NCBI RefSeq assembly: GCF_001039355.2
Contig: NW_019775410.1
Location: 381,956-428,920, forward strand
DNA length: 46,965 nt
Reading direction: 5' to 3'
Source of the DNA: Lingula anatina
Taxonomy: Eukaryota > Brachiopoda > Lingulata > Lingulida > Lingulidae
Shown: one piece after another, positions 1 to 12,278 of the stretch
How the letters are laid out: each line of letters begins with the position of its first letter
Numbering within the stretch: the stretch's first letter is position 1
Notes under the pieces: generated by a model
Database searches by the model: none
Told to the model about the DNA's origin: nothing
The model's input: only the letters and a program-made list of their open reading frames with translations
Position numbers and translations under genes: made by a program

Positions 1-667
1 GTAAAGAGTACTGTACGCACGGTTTAAGACCGTAATTTGGAAAGAATTTCTCCTCTGTCAGAGCAATGTTAATTTTGAAAGACCCCGTTGTCCGAGAACA
101 GTTGAACGGCTTGATCGCGGAACGGTCGCGCCGCGGAAGGCCTGCATGGTGTGCAAAGTATCATTCAGTAATGATAACGCTTTCTTACAACTTGAAGTAG
201 TTAAATTGTACAATAAATAAACTAAATAATTACAATTAATAACTACATCAAATAAAATTATATATAATGACAAAGTGTTTAAATGAATTGAAATCATATT
301 TGGTACATTGAGGACATTTAAAGTGCACTATCAAAAATCATGCTTTATGTCTTTTAATCTTAAAAGTTTTCAGTGTCCATGGTATGAATATCTTTGAAGG
401 TCTGATAGTTTTCAATTTAGAGACGATACATTTTTGAGTCCGGTATACTGATTAGGACTATTTTATTTAACTCTAATTTTATGTGCTTATTTTTTGACAT
501 TTATGTGAACCCTATGAAAAAAGGAAGCTATATGCGTAAAAACGATTTTACTTCTCATAATATCCACTTTTAACAATTTATTTTCAAGACTAGACTTGGT
601 TAACAACTAGAAGTTGGACTAGAAATTTAAAGCCATTTTACAGCACCAATAGTCATTCTGTACACGG

Positions 668-1226
668 TTAAAGGGATAATAACTCATTGTATGAGATCTA
701 CATTTCACAATAAAAACATTGTGAACAACTCACAGAAATATAATATATTCTGTTATACAATACCACAAAAACGGCAGTTATAGCTATTATTCTGATATCT
801 GAGTTTGTCTTTAGACCACGTGACCTCCATTGATGGCTACACTCTGTTATAATCCCTTAGGGACCGTTCATATGAAAAATCTATTTTCTAAAAATCTATT
901 TTCTATTTGCGGTATCTTGTTATCATTCCGAGCGCAGCCGAGAATTAATTACAGCTTGGGAAGTAACTGGGTCGCGCTGCCAGTAATTACGCCGCGGGGT
1001 ATTCAGGGCACAGACCGTGATCACAAGATACCGCGAATAGAAAATAGATTTTTCATATGAACGGTCCCTTAAGAGATTATAACAAAAAAGCAAACTTTTT
1101 AGAAAAAAAACAGGGACTAATTTTGAATGTAAAAATGGATTCATTAACCATTGGTAAGTATGGGAAAATTGTTTACTCCAGGAAAATTCATTTTTTGGCC
1201 AAAACAAAGAGTTATTATCCCTTTAA
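668..1226. mobile_element. Non-autonomous TTAA-flanked MITE, copy 1 (piggyBac-like ends)
   Basis: The element begins TTAAAGGGATAATAACTC and ends with the inverted form GAGTTATTATCCCTTTAA. A shorter relative lies at 31702-31877, and the two share the ends and an internal stretch around GATTCATTAACCA followed by TATGGG and a run ending TTTTTTGRCCAAAA. The TTAA at each edge fits the target site of piggyBac-type transposons; that family assignment is inference. No transposase is encoded. A second palindromic element (846-1083) is nested inside and accounts for most of the extra length over the other copy. Confidence 0.75.
846..1083. mobile_element. Nested palindromic (foldback) element
   Basis: The left arm, from GTTATAATCCCTTAGGGACC through TTCATATGAAAAATCTATTT and on to GCGGTATCTTGT, is repeated inverted at the right end with few mismatches, giving arms of about 75 bp around a ~90-bp GC-richer loop. 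The structure has no coding capacity and sits inside the TTAA-flanked MITE. I see no clear target-site duplication, so the transposon superfamily is unresolved. Confidence 0.8.
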
Positions 1227-1290
1227 CAACTAGAAGTTGGACTAGAAAATTAAAGCCATTTTACAGCACCGAAAGTCATTTTGTACACCA

Positions 1291-3359
1291 TAAATCTGAA
1301 AAAAAGTTGCCTTTCCGATAAACGGGTTTCTTCTCCCCATTTTATAACGGCAGAGTGTAAACGTATGTGATTAGAACAGCTTTCAGTGAAAATATTCATT
1401 TCTCAATCCATTGGTTCTTTTGAAATTCGGTTCCGCAAAAAGCTGATGAAAAATGTGCAATCATTAAAGAATCTTTCAGAAAAATCTGTGCCATCAAATA
1501 GTGTCAATTTTCCTATTTAATAATATGATAACGTTTTCGTGCACAAATGAAACCAAGTATTTCACAAAATGGAATGTACAGTCATACTGTCACTGACTAA
1601 TTTTAAATCAATATCACATCCATATTCACCAGCTGAACCGTGGTCCTCCAATGGCTTACAACAGATGTGAATGGAGTCATTACCAGATTAAAAGTACTTT
1701 GAAGTAATGGCACTTGAAGAAACCTATTCTATCTCTTTCCCTTAAGAAAGTCAAGTGAAAGTGCCAAGTGTCATCGGTCACGAGGATGTTAACATCTTTA
1801 AGTAAGCTTTTCTGAGTAGACTTTTTTCTGAAGATTTCAGTGCTGTATCGCAGAAATTGAAATGAAAACATTTGCATTACACCAGTTGTCTGTGTGCTCT
1901 CTGACAGCCGGCTTACGGTGAATGAGTGTGCGGGTTAGTCAACTTATCCTGTTAGCCCCAATTCTTCTAGTAGACTTTTGGTGTCGTCAGTTTCCTAGGT
2001 AGGGTAAAGAAGAAACACTCAGACAAAGGGCAGCACAGTAATGCTCTGTTCACAGCCACGCATTTAGAAGATTTCTAAAATCACCCACTGACCACAGGAC
2101 AAATCTGGCTCGTACCAACGAGTTCACAGAGTGAGGAATGTTTGGTAAAAACAGTCTAAATGGGAGTCGATGTGAACAGAGCCAAAGACACGTAAGCAGA
2201 AGTAGTAAGCATCTGAAACAGTTCTATACTGCTCATTGTTATAGGTACTATCGCAGTATAAAAAACTAGGCATGTGTGTTTGCTGGGAAGATGAAAAAAA
2301 GAAGCATTTTTTAATTTTTTCAAACAGTATTGTTGTACATCAATTATATGGGGATAATAAAATAGGGATGAGACTGCCATTTAGTGAAAAAGAAGGAAAA
2401 CGTGACTTGGGGAAATAAGGGGGCCAATGATATTTTGGGCTTTCAAAAAGTCAGAAATCAGCCAATAGTAGGAAAAATCTCATCCCTGATAAAAAAGACA
2501 GTTATCAATGATATACAATGAGCAATACATAATTGATTCAGAAAGTATACAGTTGATACTTTACAAAAAGAAAAAAAGGAATATACAGACTGACTTTTAG
2601 AAAGCAAATGTTAAAGTTTAGGCACATAAAAATTAAATGACCTGTTCTACTTCGAACACATAAATATATAAGAGCAGTGTTTACTCTTGGAACACTGACC
2701 AACAAAAATAAGATTATCAACACAACACGTACAAGAAAATACAATTGTGCATAATAAAACAAACCAAAGTGAGTCAATGAAAACACTTTTTAATGCTAAT
2801 TTATATAGATTTTGTGCCATGTCTAATTGAAGAGCCTACTAGCCAGAGTGACAATACAGAAATACTTCCAACACAGCAGTATAATAATTATACAAGAAAA
2901 GAAAAATGAGGCCCACCACCATCTGCACTGAAAGAAAGGAGATTGTTTGTTTGATGACACGAAGTACCAATCACAAACAAACATGACATAAAAAACACTG
3001 AAAGACACTCTTAATAATAAAAAATGATGAACAGAAAGAACAATCAGTCATTCCTAGACAATTGTAAAATAACCACAATGAATTATGAAGCACTATTTTT
3101 GTTCTAAAGTATATGTCCAAACTAAACAGAATTAGAACAATCCTCAAACCAATCAGTCAACTGGGTCAATTTGTAAATACAGCACAGTAATAAATAAAGC
3201 GGGGAAGCCAGAAGCTGGGGTTATGGTTGCAGCAAGCAGTTGGAAGAACAGTTCAAGCAAGGTTAGTGTTTAGTGTGCAGGGTGGTTTAAGGTTAGTGTG
3301 GGTGCTACCAAAATACAGTAACATATGTCCTGACATCTTCTCCCACCCTCATGGAGAGA
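1291..3359. other. No gene recognised
   Basis: AT-rich sequence with only short open frames on both strands. None shows a recognisable domain, a consistent splice context or coding-like composition. I see no strong repeat structure here. Confidence 0.5.
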
Positions 3360-3527
3360 TTATGGCAACATTCCCTGTGTATGGGCATGCATCACTGCAT
3401 GTGAAAACATGAGGACTATCACTATGTATGACAGCATGCCACTCTCTGTAAGAACATGTGGATTATGGCTCCGTGTGAGAGCATGCAGTTCATCGTTCTG
3501 TGTGAGAGCATGCAGACTATGGCCACA
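3360..3527. repeat. Degenerate ~36-bp tandem repeat
   Basis: Units recur with the pattern 'tatgG-ctc-tgtgtgagaGCATGCagactatgg'. GCATGC or CATG cores are spaced at roughly 36 bp (about 3387, 3408, 3435, 3459, 3482, 3508). At least four diverged units are visible. A short minus-strand open frame across it is a by-product of the repeat. Confidence 0.65.
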
Positions 3528-4384
3528 TGATAAAGTTTCCATCAAATTTGACTAGTTCAATATCTCCCCTCTGGCACTCAGGATGATGCCACATATATCC
3601 TGGCATAAAAAGTAAAAAGTTTTCACAATTTTCATTGTTTTCTTTTCAATAGTGGATCATTTTGCTTCTTAATAGTTACTGGTAGCAATACAGAACTATA
3701 GCCAAGGGTGTGGCAACAAAAGAGTACTTGAGGGAACATGACAGTGTCCATTAATTTCAAATACATTTTCATTGATTATCTATCTTTAAAAAAATTAACT
3801 ATATGTGTTTCTTTTTCAAAACCTCAACAACATTCTTATCAGTATGATATTTTATTAATAAATGAATATATCATGAAACATCCTGATGTCGTCTTCCTTT
3901 GTTTTGGGATTAATAATTATAATCATCACCAAAAATACATTGTATCTGAACATCTTCCTTAAAATTATTAAAAGAAGCAACTTTTTCTCAAGATTTTTTC
4001 AAGAACTTTTCTAATTTGCACTGCACTTACACAAAAACCAACCATATGACATAGGATAACCACTTGCTACAAAAACAAAACTTAAAAAATTACTCCAATC
4101 ACTTATAATGATGACATCATGCAAGAAAAATTCTAAATATAATTATAATACTTGCAGAACCTTAAAGCACCTCTGGATCTAAACCAAATTCTAAAATGCA
4201 TATCATTTACTATTACATAACATTGTAACTTTCAGAGCACTGCAAATCAGATCTTATATGGGAACCTTTACTTATAAAGGTGTCCCCTGTAGAGTTCCAC
4301 AGTTTGTGTGTCACACTCACAGATATAATTATTATAATTGTTTTTTCAAACAAAAGCTATACTCAGACCCAGCGGCTACTATGT
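3528..4384. other. No gene recognised
   Basis: AT-rich non-coding sequence with no recognisable protein, RNA gene or strong repeat. Confidence 0.45.
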
Positions 4385-4545
4385 GTCTTGCAAGGGTGGA
4401 TCCAGAGATATTTTCTGACAGTCTTCCAAATTTTCTCTGTTGATCCACCTTCCATAATTGACCGTCTTCTGACAGAAAAAATTAGATACCCATCAAATGT
4501 TAACTTGAAAATCTGTCCGTCTTCCAGAAGACTTAGAAGACGGCC
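4385..4545 (-). repeat. Dispersed repeat, inverted relative of 41640-41775
   Basis: The segment from GGTGGATCCAGAGAT through GACCGTCTTCTGACAG and AATTAGATACCC to GAAAATC matches the reverse complement of 41640-41775 with modest divergence and small indels. The GGATCCAG terminus resembles the start of the element at 41801. Short non-autonomous repeats of this look are common in invertebrates; the exact family is not identified. Confidence 0.75.
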
Positions 4546-6063
4546 ACAATCCGCCTCTGTCTTTGTGACACTGAGATCTTGGATAAGTCTGGTAATAACT
4601 TTGAGTTTAGCTGTAGTATGAAGAGACTACTTTCGTAACTTATCAAACAGTTGACTTAAACAATCTGATATAACATGTCAAAAAAAAAAAAAAAGGAATC
4701 TGAGATGAAATGGGACATTTTTATTCATTTTAAAGAAGATAAATCTGTAGCCAGTGGATGTCCAGTAAACACAGAAACATATTAGAGGTTTCACACACAA
4801 TGGAGAATGCAGTACAAAGCCTGAACTGCGAAATAAATCATCACTTTATGATACCACAACTCATTGTTTTTTGTAGTTCATCATTCCAGCTTATGATTAT
4901 TATGAAAAATATTTTGTCAAAAATATTAAGTTAGAAATTAAATTGCATATAGTAAACACAAGTAAGAAACTTGTCATTTCACTTCTCTGGTAAATTAATT
5001 TAATCGAGTGTCTTCATGACCACTTATGTCATGTAAAAGAGAAGAAATCGAGTTGTGAACTGACCTTTTTAAACCCATGGCACCACTTTCAACTTATGTT
5101 ATCTTATGAAATACATTATGATCTTTAAAATAATTCTTACTTCATTACTGTACATAGTGAAGCCACACTAGGATTTTCATAGATTGCACTGTCTCATACT
5201 TTGTACTTCATGGCGTGAGAAACCTCCCTACTGGCAGCCTTAAACCACTGACATCAGGGCCTGCCAATTCAACTGGAACTTACTTCATTTTACATAGGGC
5301 TACTAGACAAATGTCCATGTAAATTGGTGATTTATCTACTACAAAAAAAAAACAATAATAAATTAAATAAATAAATTAAATAAATAAATAAAAACAAAAA
5401 CTTGTTGTGCTAGCTGCCATATGTAAAATAAAACATGGCCCATAAATCTTTGCTGCATAATCTGAAGCCTTTTTAAGTCAAAAAATGTTTTCATATGTAG
5501 ATTTCAAATCAGTACCCTAGTTTCATGAAAAGCAACTTGTTATACTAACTTTGTAACAAACCGAACTACATATCACATTTTCTTGGTATCATTCTTGGAT
5601 ATCTAATTATTTGCAGACACCAAAAGTGAAATATCATTATCAAATAATAATAATAATGTTAATAATAATAATAATAATAATAAAACACTGAATCTGAAGT
5701 AATTATAAGATGGTCCAAAAAGATATTTCCATTTTTCATAAAATAGCTTTTTCTATTGAAAAAAACTTATTAATTCTTATTCATACGCCATCTAACAGAC
5801 AGTTTTCTGTGGTGTAAGTTTTTTTGCAAGCAAATGGAAACATCTTTTTAGGCCACCCTGTTAACAAACACTAAACAACAGAATAAATGCTAATTATGCT
5901 TAATAAATGACAAAATAAAGTAGCTGAATCTCTTGAGTCATGTATAATATCTGTTTTGTGTTCCAGAAGATGTCCTAAAATGCATTCACTGAAAGGGGTG
6001 TTACTGCTACGCAAGCCTAAAGGAGTAATGCATATGTAGCTACAAGCATGCACCATGCTATCA
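4546..6063. other. Non-coding, likely downstream flank of the AP-1 sigma gene
   Basis: No coding signal is recognised. The stretch includes an A-rich/AAAT repeat (5341-5400) and an AAT microsatellite (5643-5685). The part just below 6064 probably contains the 3' untranslated region of the distal terminal exon of the minus-strand AP-1 sigma gene; I could not place its polyadenylation site. Confidence 0.4.
5643..5685. repeat. (AAT)n microsatellite
   Basis: An AAT run interrupted once by GTT. Confidence 0.9.
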
Positions 6064-6108
6064 TCATCCCAAGCCATGATCGTCGAAAAATCCCTGCGGT
6101 GTCTCCTC
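6064..6108 (-). CDS. AP1S: AP-1 sigma, distal alternative terminal exon (EETPQGFFDDHGLG)
   Basis: On the minus strand an acceptor (…CATATCAG) at 6110-6109 is followed by fourteen codons, EETPQGFFDDHGLG, and a TGA stop at 6066-6064. Joined in phase 0 after the LLQE that ends the exon at 19720, this gives a sigma subunit of about 156 residues, the normal length for AP-1 sigma. A GFF-acidic-HGLG ending is familiar from invertebrate AP-1 sigma proteins. The tail lies at the end of the sigma longin-like fold, at the periphery of the clathrin adaptor core that acts at the trans-Golgi and endosomes. The exon lies about 13.6 kb from its donor in this assembly, less if the duplicated blocks are artefacts. 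Whether it is alternative to, or has replaced, the 13464 exon needs transcripts. Confidence 0.8.
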   Translation of the reverse strand, partial: EETPQGFFDDHGLG

Positions 6109-6611
6109 CTGATATGCAGCAGAAAAGAAGACACAAATAATTAGATCAATCAAAGGTCAAATTAACTGAAATTAAATAAATAAATAATCCCTGCACCTGT
6201 ACAAGAAATATATATATATTCTTTTTTGGAAAACTGGTTCAGATGTTGAAACTTTAATTTCTTTTTCCAAAACCCAATGTCAAATTATGTCAAATACATA
6301 TCACAACTTTTCCCTTACATAAGTTGCCATACACTACAGTTTTTTTTTAATGGTCTTCAGATTTCTTAATTTTAAAGGATCAGCACTCATGCCTATTCTA
6401 CTATTGAATCTGCAGGGTCAATCTTAAAGTAGATGGTTTGAAACAAAGGGATTCTTTCAGACACATAAATTTTATTCTAGTTTTAAAATGTAACCCTGGG
6501 CTCTCTCTACCATGCCAAAATGGCTATTGTTTAGAACACTGTTAAAACGAGAACATTCCGACTTGGTAAAATGAATGGTACATTTCATAGACTTCCTAGA
6601 CATCTGATAAT
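6109..6611. other. AP-1 sigma intron, no gene
   Basis: Between the distal terminal exon and the first duplicated block. AT-rich, no coding signal recognised. Confidence 0.45.
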
Positions 6612-7732
6612 CAGGGTTTTCATCATGCAAAAATGTCAAAATATAAACTGACATTGCTGACTGTACGAAAGAAATAAATTGAGTAAGCCCAGGTAATAAA
6701 GTAGACCAGTGCAGTAAGAACAACCAGGGTTGGCTGTCTTTTACACTTTGCAACTGTTCAAATAAACAAAAAACACATGTCCACAATGAACATGCTGATA
6801 TTCTTACTGCACTGCAGTACAAATTTAAAACCATGCCAAATGAAATAAAATATATTGTAAATCAATCTTTAAATCGATTAATAAAATCAACATAACAATT
6901 TGTTTTTAAATTCATTATCCATAACTAAGCTAATTTTAAAGAGAAATAGCCTTATTCTAAATCATTCAAGAAATGCCTTTAAAGGATACCAACTCGAGTA
7001 ACCAAAAAATCAAGAACATCAAAGCCATTGAGAGATATTTCAACGCCATAAACAAAGCTTCCTGAATACCTAGCAACTGCTATCATACACAAAACTGAAC
7101 ATAATACAACCATTTTTATTTCAATATTCAGATTAAACTTGTCCCTTACTGGTGTTCTTGAAGGGGATATTGAAAACAGGGAGAAGTTACTGGACAAATG
7201 CAAAATATATCAAACTGCTTAAAAACCCTGATGTAAAAGTCCTGAAGTCACACCACCTTCAACAGGGAAAAACAAAAGCACAGCCATTTCATAGTGCATC
7301 CCTTCCTTATCGTCCTTTCAACTTATATATTAATTAAATGTCTTTTTTTGGTGAGCAAATTTCAAGCACAGTCTTGCTCTTACTGACCTCCAGGTACCTG
7401 GTACTAGTTCTGCAAGGTTGTAACTTCAACAGAATGATCTCCAACAGAATGATCATTATGGGCTTTTCTTAAACAAAATTGATCTCAATGTTCCAATATT
7501 GCTCTAATAGTATGTCTATTCCAGTTTATAAAGCAAAGCACAGACAATGGAAGAACTTCATTCTGTTAAGTTGTGTTCTCTTTCCCAAATCACCAACAAT
7601 TTTTTTCTATTGAAAACTAAATATGACCAATACTTTAAAGTGACAAGAACAGCTGACTAAACCAAGCTTTAAATATGAGCTAGGTTTAATAGAGGCACAA
7701 GGCAATGAAATCAAACAATCTCTACAGGGAGA

Positions 7733-7830
7733 CCATCAGCACGTTAGTTGGCTCTTCTTTCACGAAGGGCCCGCCATACTTGATCCATGGATCAGTAGAT
7801 CCTCGGATCTTCTGTTCTGAATGGCCTCAA
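7733..7830 (-). other. Short conserved-looking open segment, unassigned
   Basis: On the minus strand this stretch is more GC-balanced than its surroundings and open in more than one frame, one reading WIKYGGPFVKEEPTN before a stop. It is present in both copies of the block (10620-10715) with a single visible difference. I do not recognise a protein family. It could be an unrecognised terminal exon, untranslated sequence, or chance. Confidence 0.2.
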
Positions 7831-7971
7831 AGACTCTGTACCTTTCACAGCCACTACCAACACCTAGACCAGCAGTAGTCAAAACTGTTCAGAAATAAAT
7901 TTAACCTCTTTAAATGAAAATCCAAAAATTTCATATTAGATTGTCTTTATGATTCAATATCATTACTGTAT

Positions 7972-7973
<2 letters not shown>

Positions 7974-8030
<57 letters not shown>

Positions 8031-8049
8031 ACTAAGAGAGAGAGAGAGG
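7974..8049. repeat. (TC)n(AC)n…(GA)n compound microsatellite
   Basis: A TC run passes into an AC run, then CTAA and a GA run, so the TC and GA tracts are complementary and could fold back. The allelic equivalent at 10879-10948 has different repeat numbers. Confidence 0.95.
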
Positions 8050-9030
8050 CATGTCTGGATGAGGTTTTCTTGTAGAACTGCAGACAGCAAAAGGCAGCTT
8101 TAACAAATACATCCCTGAGTGGGCAGGATTCCACTGAGAGCCATTATACTCATTGCCAAAGTATTTCCTTAAAGGTACCCTTTATGGGTTTGAAAATCCC
8201 CTGAATATTCTTTTTTTGCTATCCACAACTTCTTATAAAACCTTACATATACCTTCAAATGATTTAACCCCTTACATGTTTTTTTTTCTGGAGCATATGC
8301 TGACATCTTATGAAGAAGGTCTCTACATGTTATAATGACTGACCAGTCATAAGAAACTAAATCAACCTTTATAAATTTAATTAAAGGTCACATCCAAGTA
8401 TGGAGAGGGATAGATAAATGATTCGGGTGTATGTGAAAATTGCTTATTTCCTGTGGAATATCCATTTTGGCGGGTAAATCCTATGGAGTTGTCTTTTATA
8501 CAAGCCAATTTTCAATCACCATGAAAAAAGAATTGTTCTGGATTTTGCAATTTGGAGCCATATTTGATCCCCATCTTCAAAATCTAGATTATATTAAAGT
8601 AATTTGAAGGAAAATGGCATTGAGTATTTTGAAAGGTGGGACAGACTAATTTTTTTTGGTCCAAAGACTTTGAACCTTCCTACCTTGTACAAAACTGCAA
8701 CTGCTACTTTACACTTGCAGACAGGGCATTGTGTCGACCATGTTTGAACACAGTATATATATGCCCAGTTTCATTGGCAAAAGAGAGCAAAATACTACTG
8801 ATAACACTGTCCATAGGATTAAAACTGATATCCTCTCAAAAGTTTTTATGAGGACAGCAACCATGTTTAACCAATGGATAGCAATATCAGAGACAAAGAA
8901 AAAAGTATGCAGCATTCATGAAATATTACTTAATTTAACTGTCAAGAGGAAAAGTTTTTATCAAATGGTCAGTATTATACATAGGATAATGCTATATCCA
9001 GTGTTGATGAAACTGAGCCTTGGGGCTCAC

Positions 9031-9367
9031 GTCCAACTATCAGGCCTACCCAACTACCAGACTCGGCACCAAATGATCCCGAATTCACCGGTAGATTGGA
9101 CCACACTACTCGTTTTCAAGGCCTGCATCAGTATGCATTTCACAGTATCACACCTCAGAACAAATTTTGAGATGAGATGCACTACTTTCCAACCCCACTG
9201 AGAATCATCACTATCACATTGCTTACTAGGCAAGAGCAGTGTCGCGACTGATACTTCGAAGTGCATACTGACACACACCTTGATAACGGGTAGTGTGGTC
9301 CAATATACCGGTGAATTCAGGATCATTCGGTGTCGAGTCTGTTAGTTAGGTAGGCCTGACTATGGAC
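9031..9367. mobile_element. ~340-bp foldback element, copy A
   Basis: The left arm, starting GTCCAACTATCAGGCCTACC and including GATCCCGAATTCACCGGTA and ATTGGACCACACTAC, recurs inverted at the right end, with GGCCTGACTATGGAC at the outer edge. Arms are about 130 bp around a ~75-bp centre. The arms differ by scattered substitutions, so the insertion is not very recent. No transposase frame. Present in both copies of block 1. Confidence 0.85.
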
Positions 9368-10019
9368 AGCATCTTTTTACAATACTGCACATGCTGTACA
9401 CATACAAACACATAAAGAAATCACAACTAGCATACTTGAATGGTATGAAAATTTGTGCAATCTATTTACACACAAGACAACCAGAGAAAGGGGACTCTCT
9501 TCAATTATTTATCAATATACATTAAAAACATGATTTCATTCACTACCTCCTCCAGTGAAACCAATCATCAAGCACTTAAAGAAACAAAAAAAACATTCTT
9601 TTTATTTATAATTTATACTACTACTTTAACTGTAATTAAGGTGCCAAAGTTTACTAAATCTTGGCTTCAGAATACTGAGAGGTATCAGTGTCTATGAAAT
9701 AATCTAGTTTCAAATCAAGCACAGAATGTTTATCAAACATCTTATGTGGACTGAAATATTTTGAGTATAATAAGTTTTTTTACTGAAATATAAAAAGGAT
9801 TATATATGCCATAACTAAGAACTAATATTATATAATTCATTTTTTTGTTCAACAGTTTATAAAATTATGTGTAAGATGCCTTTAGCACATGACAGATACA
9901 GACAAGACAATAACACAGGATGCAGAACACCGTGGCTACAGTATTGTCTCACTTTTCTTTCATTTGTCCACTTTACACCACTTTCACAGGGCAATCAAAT
10001 AATACTAATTTTTGGTCAC

Positions 10020-10020
10020 N
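10020..10020. other. Assembly gap (single N)
   Basis: A lone ambiguous base at the exact junction where sequence already seen at 6612 begins again. Confidence 0.95.
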
Positions 10021-10878
10021 AGAGTTTTCATCATGCAAAAATGTCAAAATTTTAACTGACATTGCTGACTGTACGAAAGAAATAAATTGAGTAAGCCCAG
10101 GTAATAAAGTAGACCAGTGCAGTAAGAACAACCAGGGTTGGCTAGTCTTTTACACTTTGCAACTGTTCAAATAAACAAAAAAACACATGTCCACAATGAA
10201 CATGCTGATATTCTTACTGAATGAAATAAAATATATTGTAAAATCAATCTTTAAATCGATTAATAAAATCAACATAACAATTTGTTTTTAAATTCATTAT
10301 CCATAATTAAGCTAATTTTAAAGAGAAATAGCCTTATTCTAAATCATTCAAGAAATGCCTTTAAAGGATACCAACTCGAGTAACCAAAAAATCAAGAACA
10401 TCAAAGCCATTGAGAGATATTTCAACGCCATAAACAAAGCTTCCTGAATACCTAGCAACTGCTTCTGTTAAGTTGTGTTCTCTTTCCCAAATCACCAACA
10501 ATTTTTTTCTATTGAAAACTAAATCTGACCAATACTTTAAAGTGACAAGAACAGCTGACTAAACCAAGCTTTAAATATGAGCTAGGTTTAATAGAGGCAC
10601 AAGGCAATGAAATCAAACAATCTCTACAGGGAGACCATCAGCACGTTAGTTGGCTCTTCTTTCACGAAGGGCCCGCCATACTTGATCCGTGGATCAGTAG
10701 ATCCTCGGATCTTCTGTTCTGAATGGCCTCAAAGACTCTGTACCTTTCACAGCCACTACCAACACCTAGTCCAGCAGTAGTCAAAACTGTTCAGAAATAA
10801 ATTTAACCTCTTTAAATGAAAATCCAAAAATTTCATATTAGATTGTCTTTATGATTCAATATCATTACTGTATATAAT

Positions 10879-10879
10879 A

Positions 10880-10927
<48 letters not shown>

Positions 10928-10948
10928 TAAGAGAGAGAGAGAGAGAGG
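10879..10948. repeat. (TC)n(AC)n…(GA)n microsatellite, copy B
   Basis: Equivalent of 7974-8049, with altered tract lengths. Confidence 0.95.
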
Positions 10949-11941
10949 CATGTCTGGATGAGGTTTTCTTGTAGAACTGCAGACAGCAAAAGGCAGCTTT
11001 AACAAATACATCCCTGAGTGGGCAGGATTCCACTGAGAGCCATTATACTTGTTGCCAAAGTATTTCCTTAAAGGTACCCTTTATGGGTTTGAAAATCCCC
11101 TAAATATTCTTTTTTTGCTATCCACAACTTCTTATAAAACCTTACATATACCTTCAAATGATTTAACCCCTTACATGTTTTTTTTCTGGAGGCTGGCATA
11201 TGCTGACATCTTATGAAGAAGGTCTCTACATGTTATAATGACTGACCAGTCATAAGAAACTAAATCAACCTTTATAAATTTAATTAAAGGTCACATCCAA
11301 GTATGGAGAGGGATAGATAAATGATTCGGGTGTATGTGAAAATTGCTTATTTCCTGTGGAATATCCATTTTGGTGGGTAAATCCTATGGAGTTGTCTTTT
11401 ATACAAGCCACTTTTCAATCACCATGAAAAAAGAATTGTTCTGGATTTTGCAATTTGGAGCCATATTTGATCCCCATCTTCAAAATCTAGATTATATTAA
11501 AGTAATTTGAAGGAAAAATGGCATTTAGTATTTTGAAAGGTGGGACAGACTCATTTTTTTGGTCCAAAGACTTTGAACCTTCCTACCTTGTACAAAACTG
11601 CAACTGCTACTTTACACTTGCAGACAGGGCATTGTGTCGACCATGTTTGAACACAGTATATATATATATATGCCCAGTTTCTTTGGCAAAAGAGAGCAAA
11701 ATACTACTGATAACACTGTCCATAGGATTAAAACTGATATCCTCTCAAAAGTTTTTATGAGGACAGCAACCATGTTTAACCAATGGGTAGCAATATCAGA
11801 GACAAAGAAAAAAGTAAGCAGCATTCATGAAATATTACTTAATTTAACTGTCAAGAGGAAAACAGTTTTTATCAAATGGTCAGTATTATACATAGGATAA
11901 TGCTATATCCAGTGTTGATGAAACTGAGCCTTGGGGCTCAC

Positions 11942-12278
11942 GTCCAACTATCAGGCCTACCCAACTACCAGAGTCGGCACCGAATGATCCCGAATTTACC
12001 AGTAGATTGGACCACACTACCTGTTTTCAATGCCTGCATCAGTATGCATTTCACAGTATCATACCTCAGAACAAATTTTGAGATGAGATGCACTACTTTC
12101 CAACCCCACTGAGAATCATCACTATCACATTGCTTACTAGGCAAGAGCAGTGTCGCGACTGATACTTCGAAGCGCATACCGACGCACACCTTGATAACGG
12201 GTAGTGTGGTCCAATATACAGGTGAATTCAGGATCATTCGGTGCCGAGTCTGTTAGTTAGGTAGGCTTGACTATGGAC
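11942..12278. mobile_element. ~340-bp foldback element, copy B
   Basis: Same insertion as 9031-9367, present in the second copy of block 1 with a few substitutions. It is therefore older than the divergence of the two copies. Confidence 0.85.

Larger units (their letters stand above)
599..1290. repeat. 66-bp direct repeats flanking a MITE
   Basis: A segment beginning TTAACAACTAGAAGTTGG at 600-665 recurs at 1223-1288 in the same orientation with a few substitutions. The two copies bracket the TTAA-ended element at 668-1226 exactly. An insertion-generated target duplication in this class is 4 bp, so the 66-bp repeat must come from something else, such as a local tandem duplication or a larger composite element. 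Confidence 0.75.
6612..10019. repeat. Duplicated block 1, copy A (ends at single-N gap)
   Basis: This 3.4-kb block is nearly identical, in order and orientation, to 10021-12953. It ends at '…TTTTTGGTCAC' directly before the N at 10020, while copy B continues past the same TTTTTGGTCAC into new sequence. Differences are scattered substitutions, microsatellite length changes and a ~480-bp stretch (about 7083-7558) missing from copy B. This is what two alleles of one locus, left unmerged at contig ends, look like. No gene is recognised inside apart from a doubtful short frame near 7750. Confidence 0.9.

Noticed and set aside
8709-12237. Several 70-156 codon frames present in both copies of block 1
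   Set aside because: They overlap each other on both strands, differ by frameshifts between the copies, and partly cover the foldback arms; no protein family is recognised.
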